A stretch of 64,000 bases of DNA from Zingiber officinale (GCF_018446385.1 NC_055998.1:23367173-23431172); one strand, 5' to 3'. Positions 48,301 through 57,958 are shown, counted from the stretch's first letter. The notes: generated by a model not told the origin, from the sequence alone. A program made the numbers and translations.

Positions 48301-51300
48301 CTTGTCCCAACTATTTTGAGTCAACTTCATAGATATTCTACTCCCATTAAGCCCTATACAATGTTATATCATCAATAATCAGCTAAAATGATTGTTATTC
48401 CATTCACTGGAGTTTCCTTGAAGGGGAACCTTGGCGCAGCTGTGCGATTTGGTGGTCACGGCTTTGAGTCACAGAAAAAACTCTTGCAATAAAGAGTAAA
48501 GCTAAGTACAATAGATCTAATATGGTCGGGCCCTACCCTGGACCCCACATTGGCGGAAGCTTGGTGTACTAAGCTACTCTTTTTTTAACTAGAATTCCGT
48601 TGGTCTCCTACCCCTTACACCTTCCATTATCATATCTGCTAGACTAATTTTTCGTTATGCGTTGCTTCCTAACATCTAAATACTCTGATCCAAGAATATT
48701 GTTGGCAATACAATGATCATTTCCTTTATTGCATCTCTTGTTAATATTTTGCTTTGATCCAAAAGAGGTAACAAAGCTAAATAACTAAAACAAAGCATGA
48801 ATTAAATAATTTGCAGCACCCTTGCCCTCTCTCCTGACAACAAAGACAAGTGCACGCAACAAATGAATTTTAAGGAATGGTACACAAACAAAGCCACACA
48901 ATCATGTGATTCTAATGGATGTAAACAGATAGAAGAAATGCAAATGTGCACTAACACAAAGATGAATCAAGAGGTCACTTGCAAACTGGAGAGCAGGGTG
49001 AAGTATGTACACACACCTAAGAGCAGCTGATCTTTTCTCAACCAGCAATCTGCATAACTCAACCTTCAACCATTTCACCTATACAAGAGATTCTTCTCGT
49101 ATTAATACTACAATAAAACTAAGAAATATAACAAATATAAGAAAGACAATAGTTGTTCCTATATGATCAGAGTTACAACTGTGCAATCAACTTGGTACTT
49201 ATTTTATGACTTCATCTCCAGTGAACTAGCCTTGGATAGGAGTCATCATTTAGGATGGGTGGATGCCTTTGTCCTTTGTCAATTGTTCCTTGGAACTCTA
49301 TGTTCTCTAGCTCCTCATAAATGATTGTCAAAATAATTATTTAACATTCTTTTAGAAATAATAAAAAATTCCTGCATTACTTTTTTACTGGAGCATTTAA
49401 ATATTCTGTGGTGCCAGAATTGGCTGGTTAAATAGAGTAAGCGCTTGAACGCTAAGCAAAAGATTAAACATAGGTTGGTTAGGCAGAAAGATTACCTGTT
49501 CTTTGAGATCAGGCACAGAATCTGACTCGCCATCAACTGCTAAGCTACTTTTGTATCCCTCAATTGACTCATTGATTTGAAGTTCACCTGATCCAACCTT
49601 GGAGTCAGTTTCTGCATGTAATGACTCTGGACCACGCTTAAAACTATACAATTTAGATGCAAGGCCCTGAGAGTTCTTCCAAACACGAAGGCCTCTGGAC
49701 CTTTCCTCCATGACAGCTAAGACTTCAGGTCTATGTTTTTTCCTCAAGTCTTCCAATTTCATCTCACTGACAGCTTGGAAACCCATGCAAGCTGTCAAGA
49801 CAAGTTGGCTGCTGTCAAAGGTAGAACCAGCAAGGGATTGCAACAAAGTAACTGCATCTCCAGCATCTCTTGTCATGACCAGTGCAGGACCTAGACATCA
49901 TTGCGTGGGGGGCATCTTAAGAGACTCAAGCATTGCACAAGTATAACTTGATTGAGATAAATAGATTATTCAAGAACACAAACCAAATGTCATTTACCCA
50001 GTACCATATAACTCCATCAATGCAAGAGCTGAGTGGAATAGCATAACGCGATTTCCATAAAAAAGAAGCACGTCCCAAATACGCAGCACTGAGATGGACA
50101 AAGACAAAGAATAAAGAGACGACATTTGCATCTTTTACGGATATGATTAATCAGAAATTGGCAAGTGTAAACCAATGAACAGGAAATTGTGGTGATTTAT
50201 GACAAAATTTTGAGATAGAGCTGAGGTACAAGGAAAGATACGAGTATATGACTAAATATTATCGGATGTGCAATAGATGAGGAGATGCCAAAATATCTAT
50301 CTTAGAGTCCATGTAAGAATACGAGAATCTAGCACCTCAATAAGGAGGTTCTATAAATAATAAAGAAAAGTAAAAAAAACAAACAGTATGATTGTACGAA
50401 CAAGATGAAGTTTCAAGAAAAATAAACTAAAATTGAGTGGCAATTATCTTTAATCGAATGTAGTGAATCTAAAGAACTAACCAGTTTCCCAAGGAAGCAT
50501 ATTTACAAAAATTGAAAGGAACCAAGGTCCAGTAACCCATGCAATCTGAACGCCCAGGTAGTCCAGGTGATTTACTGCCAACAGGAATGTATTATATCCG
50601 GTAAGTCATCAGATAACGCAATAGAATATCTCCACAAAAGAAACAGACCCAATTTTGGAAACCTTTCCCGAATCAGATCCTCAAGAACTAGTTGATCCAC
50701 CTGATGGAGATTAACAAATCAAAAAGTTAACATGTGTGCTGGTCATCACCAAACATCCATCAGTGAATGAAATGAAGATGATACTGAAAGTGGTGATTGA
50801 ACATGGATCAAAACCTGAGATTCAATCATTTCCTCAGAATAGTAACCATCAAAGTAGTCATCAATAATACCAACCAAAGTCCTACAAAATACCAATAATT
50901 TACATGACTAAATAAAATGCAGTAATTCGAGAATTTTGGTAAAGCAATTATTATTCTTGTTCAACCTACCAAAATGCATTCTCTTCAGGCATCAGCAGTA
51001 GCAACAAGCCTGCAAAGAAGTTCATGGCCTGGAGGCATGAAATCCCAGAGGTAAGAAGCAAAATTTGATTAAATATTGATCCTTGGTTCATAATCAGAGA
51101 ACAATGCCTACAATTTCAAAGCAGAATAGAAGTTCTACAAATAGATACACGAACACCCACACCAAAGTATTCAACAAAACATATGTTCCACCCCATATAT
51201 TTTTGATTTTTCTGTGTGGATGTTTCTCGTTATTGAATTCACTTTACTGAGGCATGAAAACCTTAGTTTAAATCATAAATCACCAATTATAGACATGGAT

Positions 51301-52858
51301 ATTAGTAATTAAACTCACAAACTTGGCCCCGGTATTCACTGTTTAGACAGTACATTTTCAGAAATTTCTGTGACCTTCTACAGAGTTTTTTTTTAAAAAA
51401 AATACATATCATAAGCATGTGCTGTGAACTAGTGAAACATCTCTTAATATCCATAAATATTGTGGAAAACTTAGCAAATTTATAAATATACTACTAGTTT
51501 ATTATATAGAATAAAACCTTCAAAGTGATAATAATAAACCAGAAAATCTAAGATGTGCATGAATTTGCTAGTAAAAAGTGCATTGCTACCTGACAATATC
51601 CAACTGATGGATTATGTCGCGCGTAAGCTGTTAGTAGGCGCCTCAAAGCATTCCTCCCATCTTCATCTAAAGCAGGGTGCCCAGGAAATGTTCGTGGCAA
51701 ATCCTACCAATAAAACAAAAGTGAAGAAAATTCCTACAATAACAAAACTCACTTGATGGTGTGGGAATTTGAATTTAAGGTCTCATTCACATGACAACCT
51801 TCTCAATCTGTCCCTTCCACTTCTCAGGGATGCATCGTCGAGTTGCTTTTGACAACTCAGAGTCATTTGAGTTGGAGGTTTCATGATCACTTGCATTTCC
51901 ATTCTCTGTGTCTGCTTCTGTAGATAGTAAGCCATCATAATATCCTGAGACCCTACGGGCTCGCACACCCACAAAGGCTTGCCACAACTGCAACCAAAAC
52001 ACATACAGAGGGAAAACATTGTCAATTTTAATATGACAAAGCATTCATTACTTAATATAATCTTGAATGCACCTCCCCTCTTAGAGCCATTGGCAAACCC
52101 CCACGAACCAAGCTTTGCAACTCTTCTTTCCAAGGGAAGGAAGGAGCATCGTCGGTAGGCAAATCGGCACCCCCTGATGCTTCTTGAACTAATTCTGGTC
52201 TGTCAACATCATAAAATTCTTCCTCAGATTCTTCTTCAGATGCACCTCTAGCTGACCTGGGCACACCTTTGTTCTGCTCATTCAAAGCCGGAAAGGTTCC
52301 ATTGCTTCCGGTAACTTCTCCATCACTATAAGGTCTTCTTCTTTTCTTCACTCGATAGCTCATCGTCTCTTCAATAGCACTTAATGATGGCCTTATCTGA
52401 CTCCATATTTGGATTTTGTGAGCCCTCGCTTCACTGGTATTCTTAGCAGCTACCTCTTCCAAGGTTTCGTGGTTACCAGTTCCATTCTGATTGCCCTCTG
52501 CGCCTGCAACATTATTTGCTCCTCCAAGACTCTCATCTACTGAAGAATCTTTAGTTACCCCCTCTTTTGATTCACAGATTCTGTCCAAGAAATCCTTCCA
52601 CCGATTGGATCTCTCTTCTTCCTCCTCCTGAAATGGAAATGGCAGCATCTGATCAGTAACAAAAACTTCTAATAATAAGCAGGCAAGGATGCAAAAGGTA
52701 GGATAAATTCAACGTATTGCCTTGTAGATCTTTGCATACTCGTGATATCTCTGTAAGTGTTGGGGCCTCACCGTAAATCCATAGGCATCCCTGCTCGCAT
52801 TTTGCATCAGCAATTCAAAATACACTAAAAACAACACGAGATAAACTGAACGTTTCAT
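28069..52858 (-). CDS. TBC-domain RabGAP with C-terminal coiled coil (EVI5-like plant family)
   Basis: Seventeen exons, all in phase: 52721-52858, 52073-52627, 51799-51987, 51590-51703, 50970-51028, 50815-50881, 50649-50700, 50482-50574, 50005-50088, 49496-49890, 49017-49078, 47983-48052, 30528-30608, 30350-30451, 28827-28960, 28522-28576, 28069-28176. The product is 785 residues (768 from the second Met at 52807). Residues 30-60 hold [20 protein letters not shown]. The TBC domain runs from about 221 ([18 protein letters not shown]) to 480. It has the arginine finger in IEKDLPRTFP (R298) and the glutamine finger in GYCQ (Q332), so GAP activity is expected. Residues about 570-740 are coiled coil. 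The family accelerates GTP hydrolysis by Rab GTPases in membrane traffic; the target Rab is unknown. Intron 1 uses a GC donor. Intron 12 is 17.4 kb and full of transposable DNA. Confidence 0.93.
31411..32048. mobile_element. TIR element with AGTGTAC target duplication, GAGCTCGAGCTCGGCTCG-rich
   Basis: The left end AGGATGTAAACGAGCC and the inverted right end TAGGGATGTAAATGAACC form terminal inverted repeats. AGTGTAC flanks both sides (31404-31410 and 32049-32055). The body is built from GGCTCGAGCTCG-like words and the pentamer array below. There is no coding capacity. A related, truncated left end lies at about 56259-56436. Superfamily uncertain; the 7-8 bp duplication would fit hAT. Confidence 0.72.
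31426..31510. repeat. Pentanucleotide microsatellite (GAACT)n
   Basis: About seventeen perfect copies of the pentamer lie just inside the left end of the TIR element. It probably expanded from the element's own GAACTGAAC-type terminal sequence. Confidence 0.95.
33028..33420 (+). pseudogene. Caulimovirid protease C-terminal segment (plus copy)
   Basis: It matches 41019-41306 of the opposite strand, including the shared words [18 protein letters not shown] and FLSTPIV. The protease active site (DSGA in the minus copy) is not present, because this copy starts just downstream of it. The frame stops at 33420. Confidence 0.75.
33640..34460 (+). pseudogene. Caulimovirid reverse transcriptase (plus copy)
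   Basis: RT motifs are spread over more than one frame with several stops. They are the [10 protein letters not shown] palm block near 33930, a decayed FGLK.APQIFQ block near 34020-34050 and the catalytic YIDD at 34100-34111. The open part ends with the [11 protein letters not shown] and LLNYARHYL blocks. In the virus it would copy pregenomic RNA. It is clearly inactive here. Confidence 0.83.
34490..34800 (+). pseudogene. Caulimovirid RNase H (plus copy)
   Basis: The RNase H blocks [13 protein letters not shown] and [18 protein letters not shown] are readable after a frame change from the RT. They match 39485-39772 of the minus copy. Confidence 0.75.
35129..35949 (+). pseudogene. Downstream viral ORF with viroplasmin-like (RNase H1 N-terminal type) domain, plus copy
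   Basis: The part near 35160-35330 reads CYVVYSG..VGVYY followed, in shifted frames, by a [24 protein letters not shown] end. This has the layout of the short domain shared by caulimovirus P6 and the N-terminus of eukaryotic RNase H1. The later part has a Lys/Cys-rich stretch. It matches 38631-39170 on the minus strand. It lies after the RNase H stop, so it was probably a separate ORF. The domain call rests on pattern only. Confidence 0.55.
35950..36600 (+). pseudogene. End of the downstream viral ORF, plus copy
   Basis: A broken frame continues through an acidic stretch ([17 protein letters not shown]) and a Ser/Thr/Gln-rich tail. It matches 37690-38600 on the minus strand. I recognise no known domain. 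Confidence 0.45.
36745..36752 (+). promoter_or_regulatory. Viral TATA box, plus copy
   Basis: TATAAAAA in a pyrimidine-rich setting (CTTCTATAAAAACCC), after the last viral ORF and before the leader. This is where caulimovirids keep the pregenomic promoter. It points toward the centre of the inverted repeat. Confidence 0.55.
36850..37260. repeat. Centre of the viral inverted repeat (leader sequence)
   Basis: CCTCACACACCAAC..CAAGTATATTTTTC at 36880-36925 recurs inverted at 37105-37190. Between them lies an AT-rich run of TTCACAATTACTGTT-like words. Similar words lie next to the primer-site-like sequence at 45.17-45.24 kb, so this is probably viral leader from both copies. Confidence 0.7.
37518..37525 (-). 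promoter_or_regulatory. Viral TATA box, minus copy
   Basis: TATAAAAA on the minus strand, mirror image of the plus-copy box, also pointing toward the centre. Confidence 0.55.
37690..39175 (-). pseudogene. Downstream viral ORF with viroplasmin-like domain, minus copy
   Basis: Counterpart of 35129-36600, broken in several frames. An open part at 38631-39004 shares [10 protein letters not shown] and [20 protein letters not shown] with the plus copy. The viroplasmin-like block lies at about 38935-39100. A 196-bp tandem duplication (38057-38448) interrupts the tail. Confidence 0.55.
38057..38448. repeat. 196-bp tandem duplication in the minus viral copy
   Basis: CATTTGGATCTTCTAGTTTA starts at 38057 and again at 38253, and the following sequence repeats with few changes. 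The plus copy has one unit only. Confidence 0.88.
39485..39772 (-). pseudogene. Caulimovirid RNase H (minus copy)
   Basis: An open stretch of 95 residues holds [32 protein letters not shown] and [20 protein letters not shown]. The block order matches caulimovirid RNase H. It follows the RT segment on the same strand. Confidence 0.83.
39790..40720 (-). pseudogene. Caulimovirid reverse transcriptase (minus copy)
   Basis: The YIDD box is at 40133-40144, with [18 protein letters not shown] after it and the SGFW palm block upstream near 40315. Stops and frame changes interrupt it throughout. It mirrors 33640-34460. Confidence 0.83.
41019..41578 (-). pseudogene. Caulimovirid aspartic protease (minus copy)
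   Basis: The active-site loop FLDSGATNS has its DSGA at 41384-41395, preceded by a beta-strand-like [17 protein letters not shown]. The frame changes near 41300 and then continues to [15 protein letters not shown]. It would cut the viral polyprotein. Confidence 0.78.
41580..43145 (-). pseudogene. Coat-protein region of the viral polyprotein, heavily decayed
   Basis: It lies between the movement and protease regions, where caulimovirids encode the coat protein. Only short open pieces remain. There are Cys-rich words near 42420 (CDFCNQ) and 41770 (CFICGYY), and a basic stretch near 42250-42350. I cannot assign a complete zinc knuckle. Confidence 0.5.
43146..44416 (-). pseudogene. Start of the viral polyprotein: 30K-type movement protein
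   Basis: A start codon at 44416 opens 149 residues. Near the end, [20 protein letters not shown] leads to FLVL, a stop (43967-43969) and DSR. That layout, a GL-rich strand, a basic turn and then an Asp, is the core of the 30K movement protein superfamily. Downstream open pieces (43478-43678 and 43146-43478) include an acidic segment. In the virus it would carry the genome between cells. Confidence 0.65.
44511..44765 (-). pseudogene. Small viral ORF 2 with coiled-coil character
   Basis: An open frame of 84 residues ends in an amphipathic stretch ([17 protein letters not shown]). Its place just before the polyprotein and just after another small ORF matches the ORF1-ORF2-ORF3 order of badnaviruses and tungroviruses. 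The frame is intact, but no homologue can be named by sight. Confidence 0.5.
44770..45134 (-). pseudogene. Small viral ORF 1, broken
   Basis: A start codon at 45134 opens [16 protein letters not shown]. Stops follow within 60 bases, after which coiled-coil-like residues ([13 protein letters not shown]) continue. Position suggests ORF1 of a badna/tungrovirus-like layout. Confidence 0.4.
45161..45169 (-). other. Primer-site-like sequence of the viral copy
   Basis: The minus-strand reading is TGGTATCAA, matching eight bases of the initiator tRNA-Met primer site TGGTATCAGAGC. It lies upstream of ORF1, as in caulimovirids. The match is short. Confidence 0.4.
45313..45347. repeat. (AT)n microsatellite
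   Basis: A run of about 17 TA repeats next to the right end of the viral insertion. Confidence 0.97.
45945..47069. mobile_element. TIR element of 1.1 kb with ATTTCAAC target duplication
   Basis: The left end CATAGTTTATAAAATCATGA and the inverted right end CATGGTTTGCAAAATCGCGA form imperfect inverted repeats. ATTTCAAC flanks both sides (45937-45944 and 47070-47077), and up to 11 bases match if the boundary is shifted. The interior has many GATCCTA/CGATCCT words near both ends. No coding region. The 8-9 bp duplication fits hAT or Mutator-type elements. A similar lone end (GTGATTTTAAACCATGATC) lies near 45720-45738. Confidence 0.7.
46594..46676 (-). mobile_element. 5'-truncated Au-type SINE
   Basis: GGGCAGCCCGGTGCACAAAA..CTCCCG and AATCCATTGTATGCTTACGC are the inverted 3' half of the plant Au SINE. 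A perfect 18-bp duplication CTCTACGAAAGATGAAAA flanks it (46576-46593 and 46677-46694), the mark of LINE-driven insertion. It sits inside the TIR element. Confidence 0.82.
48285..48422. repeat. Possible LINE-derived fragment
   Basis: TTGTGCTTGTCCCAACTATT and CCCATTAAGCCCTATACAAT resemble a dispersed plant repeat often attributed to LINE 3' sequence. The SINE that follows may have inserted into it. Weakly supported. Confidence 0.3.
48423..48586 (+). mobile_element. Au-type SINE in intron 11 of the TBC gene
   Basis: It opens GGGGAACCTTGGCGCAGCTG (tRNA-like A box) and has a B-box-like GGTCACGGCTTTGAGTC. Then come the CTCTTGCAAT, GTACAATAGATC, GGGCCCTACCCTGGACCCC and GCGGAAGCTTGGTG blocks, and a terminal T run, in the order of the Au SINE family. 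Target duplications are no longer clear. It is antisense to the host gene. Confidence 0.85.
52711..52720 (-). promoter_or_regulatory. GC splice donor of TBC intron 1
   Basis: Exon 1 ends CTACAAG and the intron starts GCAATACG; the acceptor is TTTCAG at 52628-52633. No GT nearby keeps the reading frame AKIYK|EEEEE, which is conserved in the family. It is a GC-AG intron. Confidence 0.8.
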
Positions 52859-53560
52859 GATTCAGGGAATAATAAACCAAATCATTTCATCAGAGTTCAG
52901 AGTAAAACATCTATTGTCGAAAAAAGAGGATCTCTGTTTTACCTAGAATCTACATCCATATGGATAGTAGAAGTGATCAGTAGGTAGAAACTGCGAAACC
53001 GATACGACCGTCCATGGAACTAATTGTGGACAACTGTCGGGGTTAAAACCCTAGAAATCCGGTGGGATCGGAATCCCTACCTACTACGGAATGAAGAAAA
53101 ACTCGATCCTAATGCATCCGAGGAGGAATTCCAGCACATAGACTCCCAAATGGCCGATGTAAAAGACACGCAAGAAAGCAGCTACATTGGCCAAATCAAA
53201 TCTGCGTGGACGAGGAAAAACGAAATCTAGCGTAGATGATAAGGAGAAGAAGGTCAAAACTCAAAATCAGTTTCTTCCGAGGAAATGAGAGAGGATTGAA
53301 AAGGCGAGCAACGCGGAGGTTTCGAAACGCGTGGTGACATCGACGCGGGGAGGGCTGACCTTTTGAGCTCAACGGTCGGGATGCGCGGCCGGCCCCTGCT
53401 CTTCATCTCCGCTTTACGCCGCTGCCGCGTCCGCCACTAGCGCCGCCCTTCTCGCGAAGGATGTGGACGGATTCCAGTTGAGTGCGCAGGAAGCGGAGGC
53501 GTGGTGGTGGATCTCGCTGCTGTAACGGCACGGCTGCGAGTGCTACATTACATGTCTCCT
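52859..53560 (-). promoter_or_regulatory. Probable promoter and 5' UTR of the TBC gene
   Basis: An in-frame TGA lies two codons upstream of the ATG at 52858. 53280-53540 is rich in GC and CpG (CGACGCGGGGAGGG, GGATGCGCGGCCGGCC), unlike the AT-rich DNA beyond. The transcription start cannot be placed. Confidence 0.45.
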
Positions 53561-54002
53561 CTTATAAAGCTTTTTCCCATCTGCATAAATGATTCTATGT
53601 CATTAATGTGTCTACGAAAGAGATGTAAAAAGAAAAGGAAAAACTATAAACCTTAAAAAAACAATAAAACAAAATATTATTTTAATATTTTAAAGATAAA
53701 ATATTTTTTTATAATAACCATAAAAGAGATGAAAATCATCCAAAAAAATATTCTTATTGTACCGATTGCAATCATAATTATTAAATTGAGTTAATTCTTT
53801 TAGTTCAATTTAGTGAAAATTACTCACATAAAATACTTTGTTACATAAAAAATATCCATTGACAGCTTAATCAAAATATTTTCACTTTGATTAAAAATGC
53901 TTAAATTTAATTAAAATCTCTTGAACTTATCAAAAATAATATAACACAATTGTAATTACGCCAGAGTTGCAGACCACTATAATTATAATAAAAATTTTAA
54001 GG
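53561..54002. other. AT-rich intergenic DNA
   Basis: No gene. AAAATATTATTTTAATATTT near 53675 recurs at about 55055, outside the foldback element. Nothing else is recognised. Confidence 0.4.
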
Positions 54003-54863
54003 TTTATCAAAAAGACATGCTATTTTATTATTTATCAAATGATGCACGTTTTTTACATATTTTCCCATTCTACTTTTCTAATTATTTTTTTTTCTTTTTT
54101 TTTATTTTTTTATTTTTTTTTTTCCTCCTATACATACAACATTTTTCTTTTTCCCATCAGACCAAACGTGAAGAATTTTGACTATTATTTATTATTACAT
54201 TTTAATATTTCTCGGAACTCGAAATAAACAATGGATAGCATATTTGAACTCTCTGTAATTTAAAAAATCTACAGAAACTAAAATGAGTGCAATCGGAGCT
54301 CTCGAGATTTATCAAAGGGTTTTGACCTGGGCCTGATATGATTCGATATCAGACCCAACGTTGAGAATTTTGACAATTCTTTCTTATTACATTTTAATAC
54401 TTTTGAAAAGTTGAAAATAAACAATGGATAACATATTTGAACTCCTTACAACCCAGAAATCCACAAGAACTGAAAATGGATGCAATCGAAGTTCTCTAGG
54501 TCCATCAGTGAGTTCGACCGGAATTCATTGATGGACCTAGAGAGCTTCGATTGTACCCATTTCAGTTCCTATAGATTTCTGGGGTTGTAAGGAGTTCAAA
54601 TATGATATCTATTGTTTATTTTGATTTTTCATAGTTATTAGAATATATTTAGAAGAACCGTGCAAAAAAGAGGAAAAAAAAGAGAAGAAACGTTGCATGC
54701 ATAGGAGAAAAGAGAAGAGAAAGGAACTACATAGAAAATAAAAAGAAAAATAATCAAGAGGGTAGAATGGGAAAAATACTGTAAAATGATGTATCATTTG
54801 ATAAATAATAAAGTACCAGGTACCTTTTGGTAAATTCAAAAATTGAGATATTTTGATAAATTA
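54003..54863. repeat. Foldback element with nested direct and inverted copies
   Basis: TTTATTATTTATCAAATGAT at about 54025 recurs inverted near 54800. A unit with AAATAAACAATGGATA..TATTTGAACTC..GTGCAATCGGAGCTCTC occurs directly near 54220-54305 and 54412-54497, and inverted at 54521-54620. The innermost hairpin is centred near 54518. No coding capacity. Confidence 0.75.
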
Positions 54864-56258
54864 TCATAAAAAAGTATATTATATTAAAATATATTTTTTT
54901 TGTCAACTTATTAACATTATTCAAGATTAATTAAAATCACTTTAACACTTCGATAGGTTGAAACAATTAAGGCTAACTTTAAATGATTTTAATAAAGAAA
55001 TTAAATAATAATAAAAGTAAGATAAAAAAAATTGGTAGAATGGAAAGAACAAAGTATTATTTTAATATTTTAAAAAATAGTTTTTTTTTACCAAAATGAT
55101 ATAAAAGACATTCTTTTGTTTTTCTTTTTTTTTTTGGCAAAAATTAAAATGACGCACAAGGTAACTAGTACTATTTTTTAATTAAAGTCAAATGTATGTA
55201 CGCTGCATTTAAAATAAACTATCTGAAATATTTTTAAACTGGATTTTAAGATTTAGATTATAGTAATTATTACAACAAATAGCAGGTGATTGATAATTTG
55301 TATAATAATATCATTATCTTCAGTCTTTTTGCACAAATAAAAATCATCACTTTGATTGTTGTCAATATATAAATAAGTTGAATAAAAGCCACAACTTTTT
55401 TTGTTTTTTATCACCATATATACGAAAATATATGATAAGGACTTACCCTGCACGCGAACCTAATTTTTCTATTTGAAAACTTTTATCAATTAGTAATTCG
55501 ATTAATTCTAAAAAAAATCATAAATATAAATAGGGATGACAATTTCATTAAATAAAAAAACATATGAATATGAAAAGAATTTTTATATCCGATTATAATA
55601 AATGAATATTCGGATATGAGTATAAAGGTGAATATAATACAATTCTATTCATACCCTACTTGATATCCCATATGTATATATATATATTTTTATTAAAAAA
55701 TAAATTTTTAACTCACTTTTCGTCTTAGAAAAAAATTTAATTTTTCTCTTTATTACTGATAACTACATTGAAATATTTTTTTAAAAAATAAAAATGATAA
55801 AAAGTAATAGGATGATGAATAAAATATAAATATCCAAAACTCGGACGGTATAAAGATGAATATAAAAATTAAATATCTAATGAGTATGATAATATATATG
55901 AATATAAATATAATAAATGAAGATGAATAAAAGAATATAAAATCTTACTTAAATCCTATTCATACCCTCCCTATATATAAGTTATTAATTTTTTTTAAAA
56001 TACTAATACATGAAGAAATCCGCGGCGTAATGTCTGCAGAACAGTAAAATTCATTATATATATATCTGCTCGTGAGTCGTGACTCCTTGAATGGCATGCC
56101 GAAGGGGCAAGACTGGCTTCCATTCATCATGTCGTTCATTTTGTCATTATTTTTAATTATTAATTATGAGGCAGATCCATGATTAAAGTTCATGGTTTTG
56201 GAACCATTCTTTAATCCGTTTCGGCCATTTGTGGATTTCACTCGTGTTAGTCATGATT
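54864..56258. other. AT-rich intergenic DNA
   Basis: No gene. 55536-55975 opens GGGATGACAATTTC and closes TCATACCCTCCCTA with repeated GAATATAAA words between, possibly a decayed short transposon, but I could not confirm ends or duplications. Confidence 0.35.
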
Positions 56259-56436
56259 AGGACGGTAAACGAGTCGAACTAAGTCGAGCTTTGGGATATT
56301 TAAGCTTGTTTGATAAGAGAACCAAGTCGAGCCGAGCTGAGCCCAGCTTACAATGAACCAAGCTTTTGAAATGAGTATTCAAACTTGGCTTAGTTTATTT
56401 TTTATAAGCTTGAGCTTATTTGAACCTTGACTTGAC
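56259..56436. mobile_element. Truncated left end of the GAGCTCG-type TIR element
   Basis: TAGGACGGTAAACGAGTCGAAC resembles the left end at 31411 (AGGATGTAAACGAGCCGAAC), and AGTCGAGCCGAGCTGAGC continues in the same style. It is cut off at 56437 by the start of LTR D. Confidence 0.6.
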
Positions 56437-57944
56437 TGTTAGGACCAAAAGTAGCTAGAGGGGGGGTGAATAGCTCGTCGCGTTCGCTCGGTGCTCGGCG
56501 TTGCTTGTTTCTTCAAGAATATGCAGCGGAAAATACAGAAACAAATACAACCACGCTAACACTAGGATTTTACTTGGTATCCACCTCCAAAGGAGGTGAC
56601 TAATCCAAGGATCCACACCACGCACGCACCCTCCACTATGAAACACTCCTTTTCGGTAACTACCGAGGGCGGAGAAGCCCTACAAGACTCTCGATACAAG
56701 AAGAAGGAAAGGGAAACAAAATACAAGCACAAAGCTTATAATGAATGCAGAAAACCCTAACCCTAGCTTCTCTTCTTGCCTTTGATCCGCCTCTTGACTC
56801 GGAGAGCTTCCAAGAACCTTCAAGAACTGGCGATCACGAGCTTTGAGAGTGCTGTGGAGGAGCTGGCGAAGATCTGAGATGAAACGGTGAAGTTCTTACC
56901 GCAGCCATCGAACGCCTGCAGCTATAAACGACGCCAACGGTCGGATCCCGATCGATTCGAATGTTCCCAATCGATCGGGGAGGCTTTGGATCGATCCACG
57001 GATCGATCCGGGCGCTCGCTCCAAACACGCTGGATCGATCCACGGATCGATCCGGCGCTATCGCGCGGCGACCGTCCCAATCGATCCACCGATCGATTGG
57101 GACATCTGATCGATCAAGGATCGATCCGGAAGCTCTGTTGGGGCAGTGCGGATCGATCCAGCGACGATCGAGCTGAATCGATCAGCGATCGATCCGGGGA
57201 TCGATCAGCGATCGATCCAGAATATCGCCCCGGATCGATCCAGCACTTGGTTTTGTCCAAAACCAAGTCCTAAACCTCCCAAACCAATATCCGGTCAACC
57301 TTGACTGTTGGTATGTCATGCCCAGCATCTAGTCACTTCCTTGACCGCTAGGACTCCCTTACCAAGTGTCCGGTCAATCCCTTTGACCCACTTGGACTTT
57401 TCTCTGTGCCAAGTATCCGGTCAATCCTTTGACCTACTTGTCTTTCTTTCATGCCAAGTATCCATCAATCCTTTGACCTACTTGGACTTCCCAACACCGG
57501 ATGTCCGATCATCCTTGATCCATCTGGATTTTCCCTTGCCTGGCTCACTCACCGGGACTTTCACCTAGCTTCACTCACTAGGGTTTTCCATCCGCCTAGC
57601 TTCACTCACTAGGACTTTCACTGGCTTCACTCAGGGATTTCCATCGCCTAGCTTCACTCACTAGGACTTTCACCGGCTTCACTCACCGGATTTCCATCCG
57701 CCTAGCTTCACTCACTAGGACTTCATACCTGGCTTCACTCACGGGACTTTCCTGACTGGCTTCACTCACCGGGACTTTCATTTTGCCTAACATCCCAGTT
57801 AGGACTTCCCAATCAAGTATCCAGTCAACCTTGACCTACTTGACTCTTCTTCAATCAATATCTTATTGTCAAACATCTAAACCCAAACCAAGACTCAGCT
57901 TGGTTACCCAGGTCAACCTTGACCTGAGGGATATTGCACCAACA
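56437..57944 (-). repeat. Element D 3' LTR
   Basis: It starts TGTTAGGACCAAAAGTAGCT and ends ATTGCACCAACA, 1508 bp. It holds the ATCGAT dyad array (56941-57243) and the CTTCACTCAC minisatellite (57530-57790). Confidence 0.9.
56941..57243. repeat. Array of ATCGAT-centred dyads in the D 3' LTR
   Basis: About fifteen GATCGATC-type dyads, many paired as GGATCGATCCACGGATCGAT, plus CCAATCGATCCACCGATCGA pairs. Confidence 0.9.
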
Positions 57945-57958
57945 ATCTCCCCCTTTTT
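57945..57958 (-). other. Polypurine tract of element D
   Basis: The minus-strand reading is AAAAAGGGGGAGAT, identical in form to that of element A. Confidence 0.78.

Noticed and set aside
53967-54227. Phe/Ile/Tyr-rich open frame
   Set aside because: Low-complexity AT-rich DNA inside the foldback element; not protein-like.
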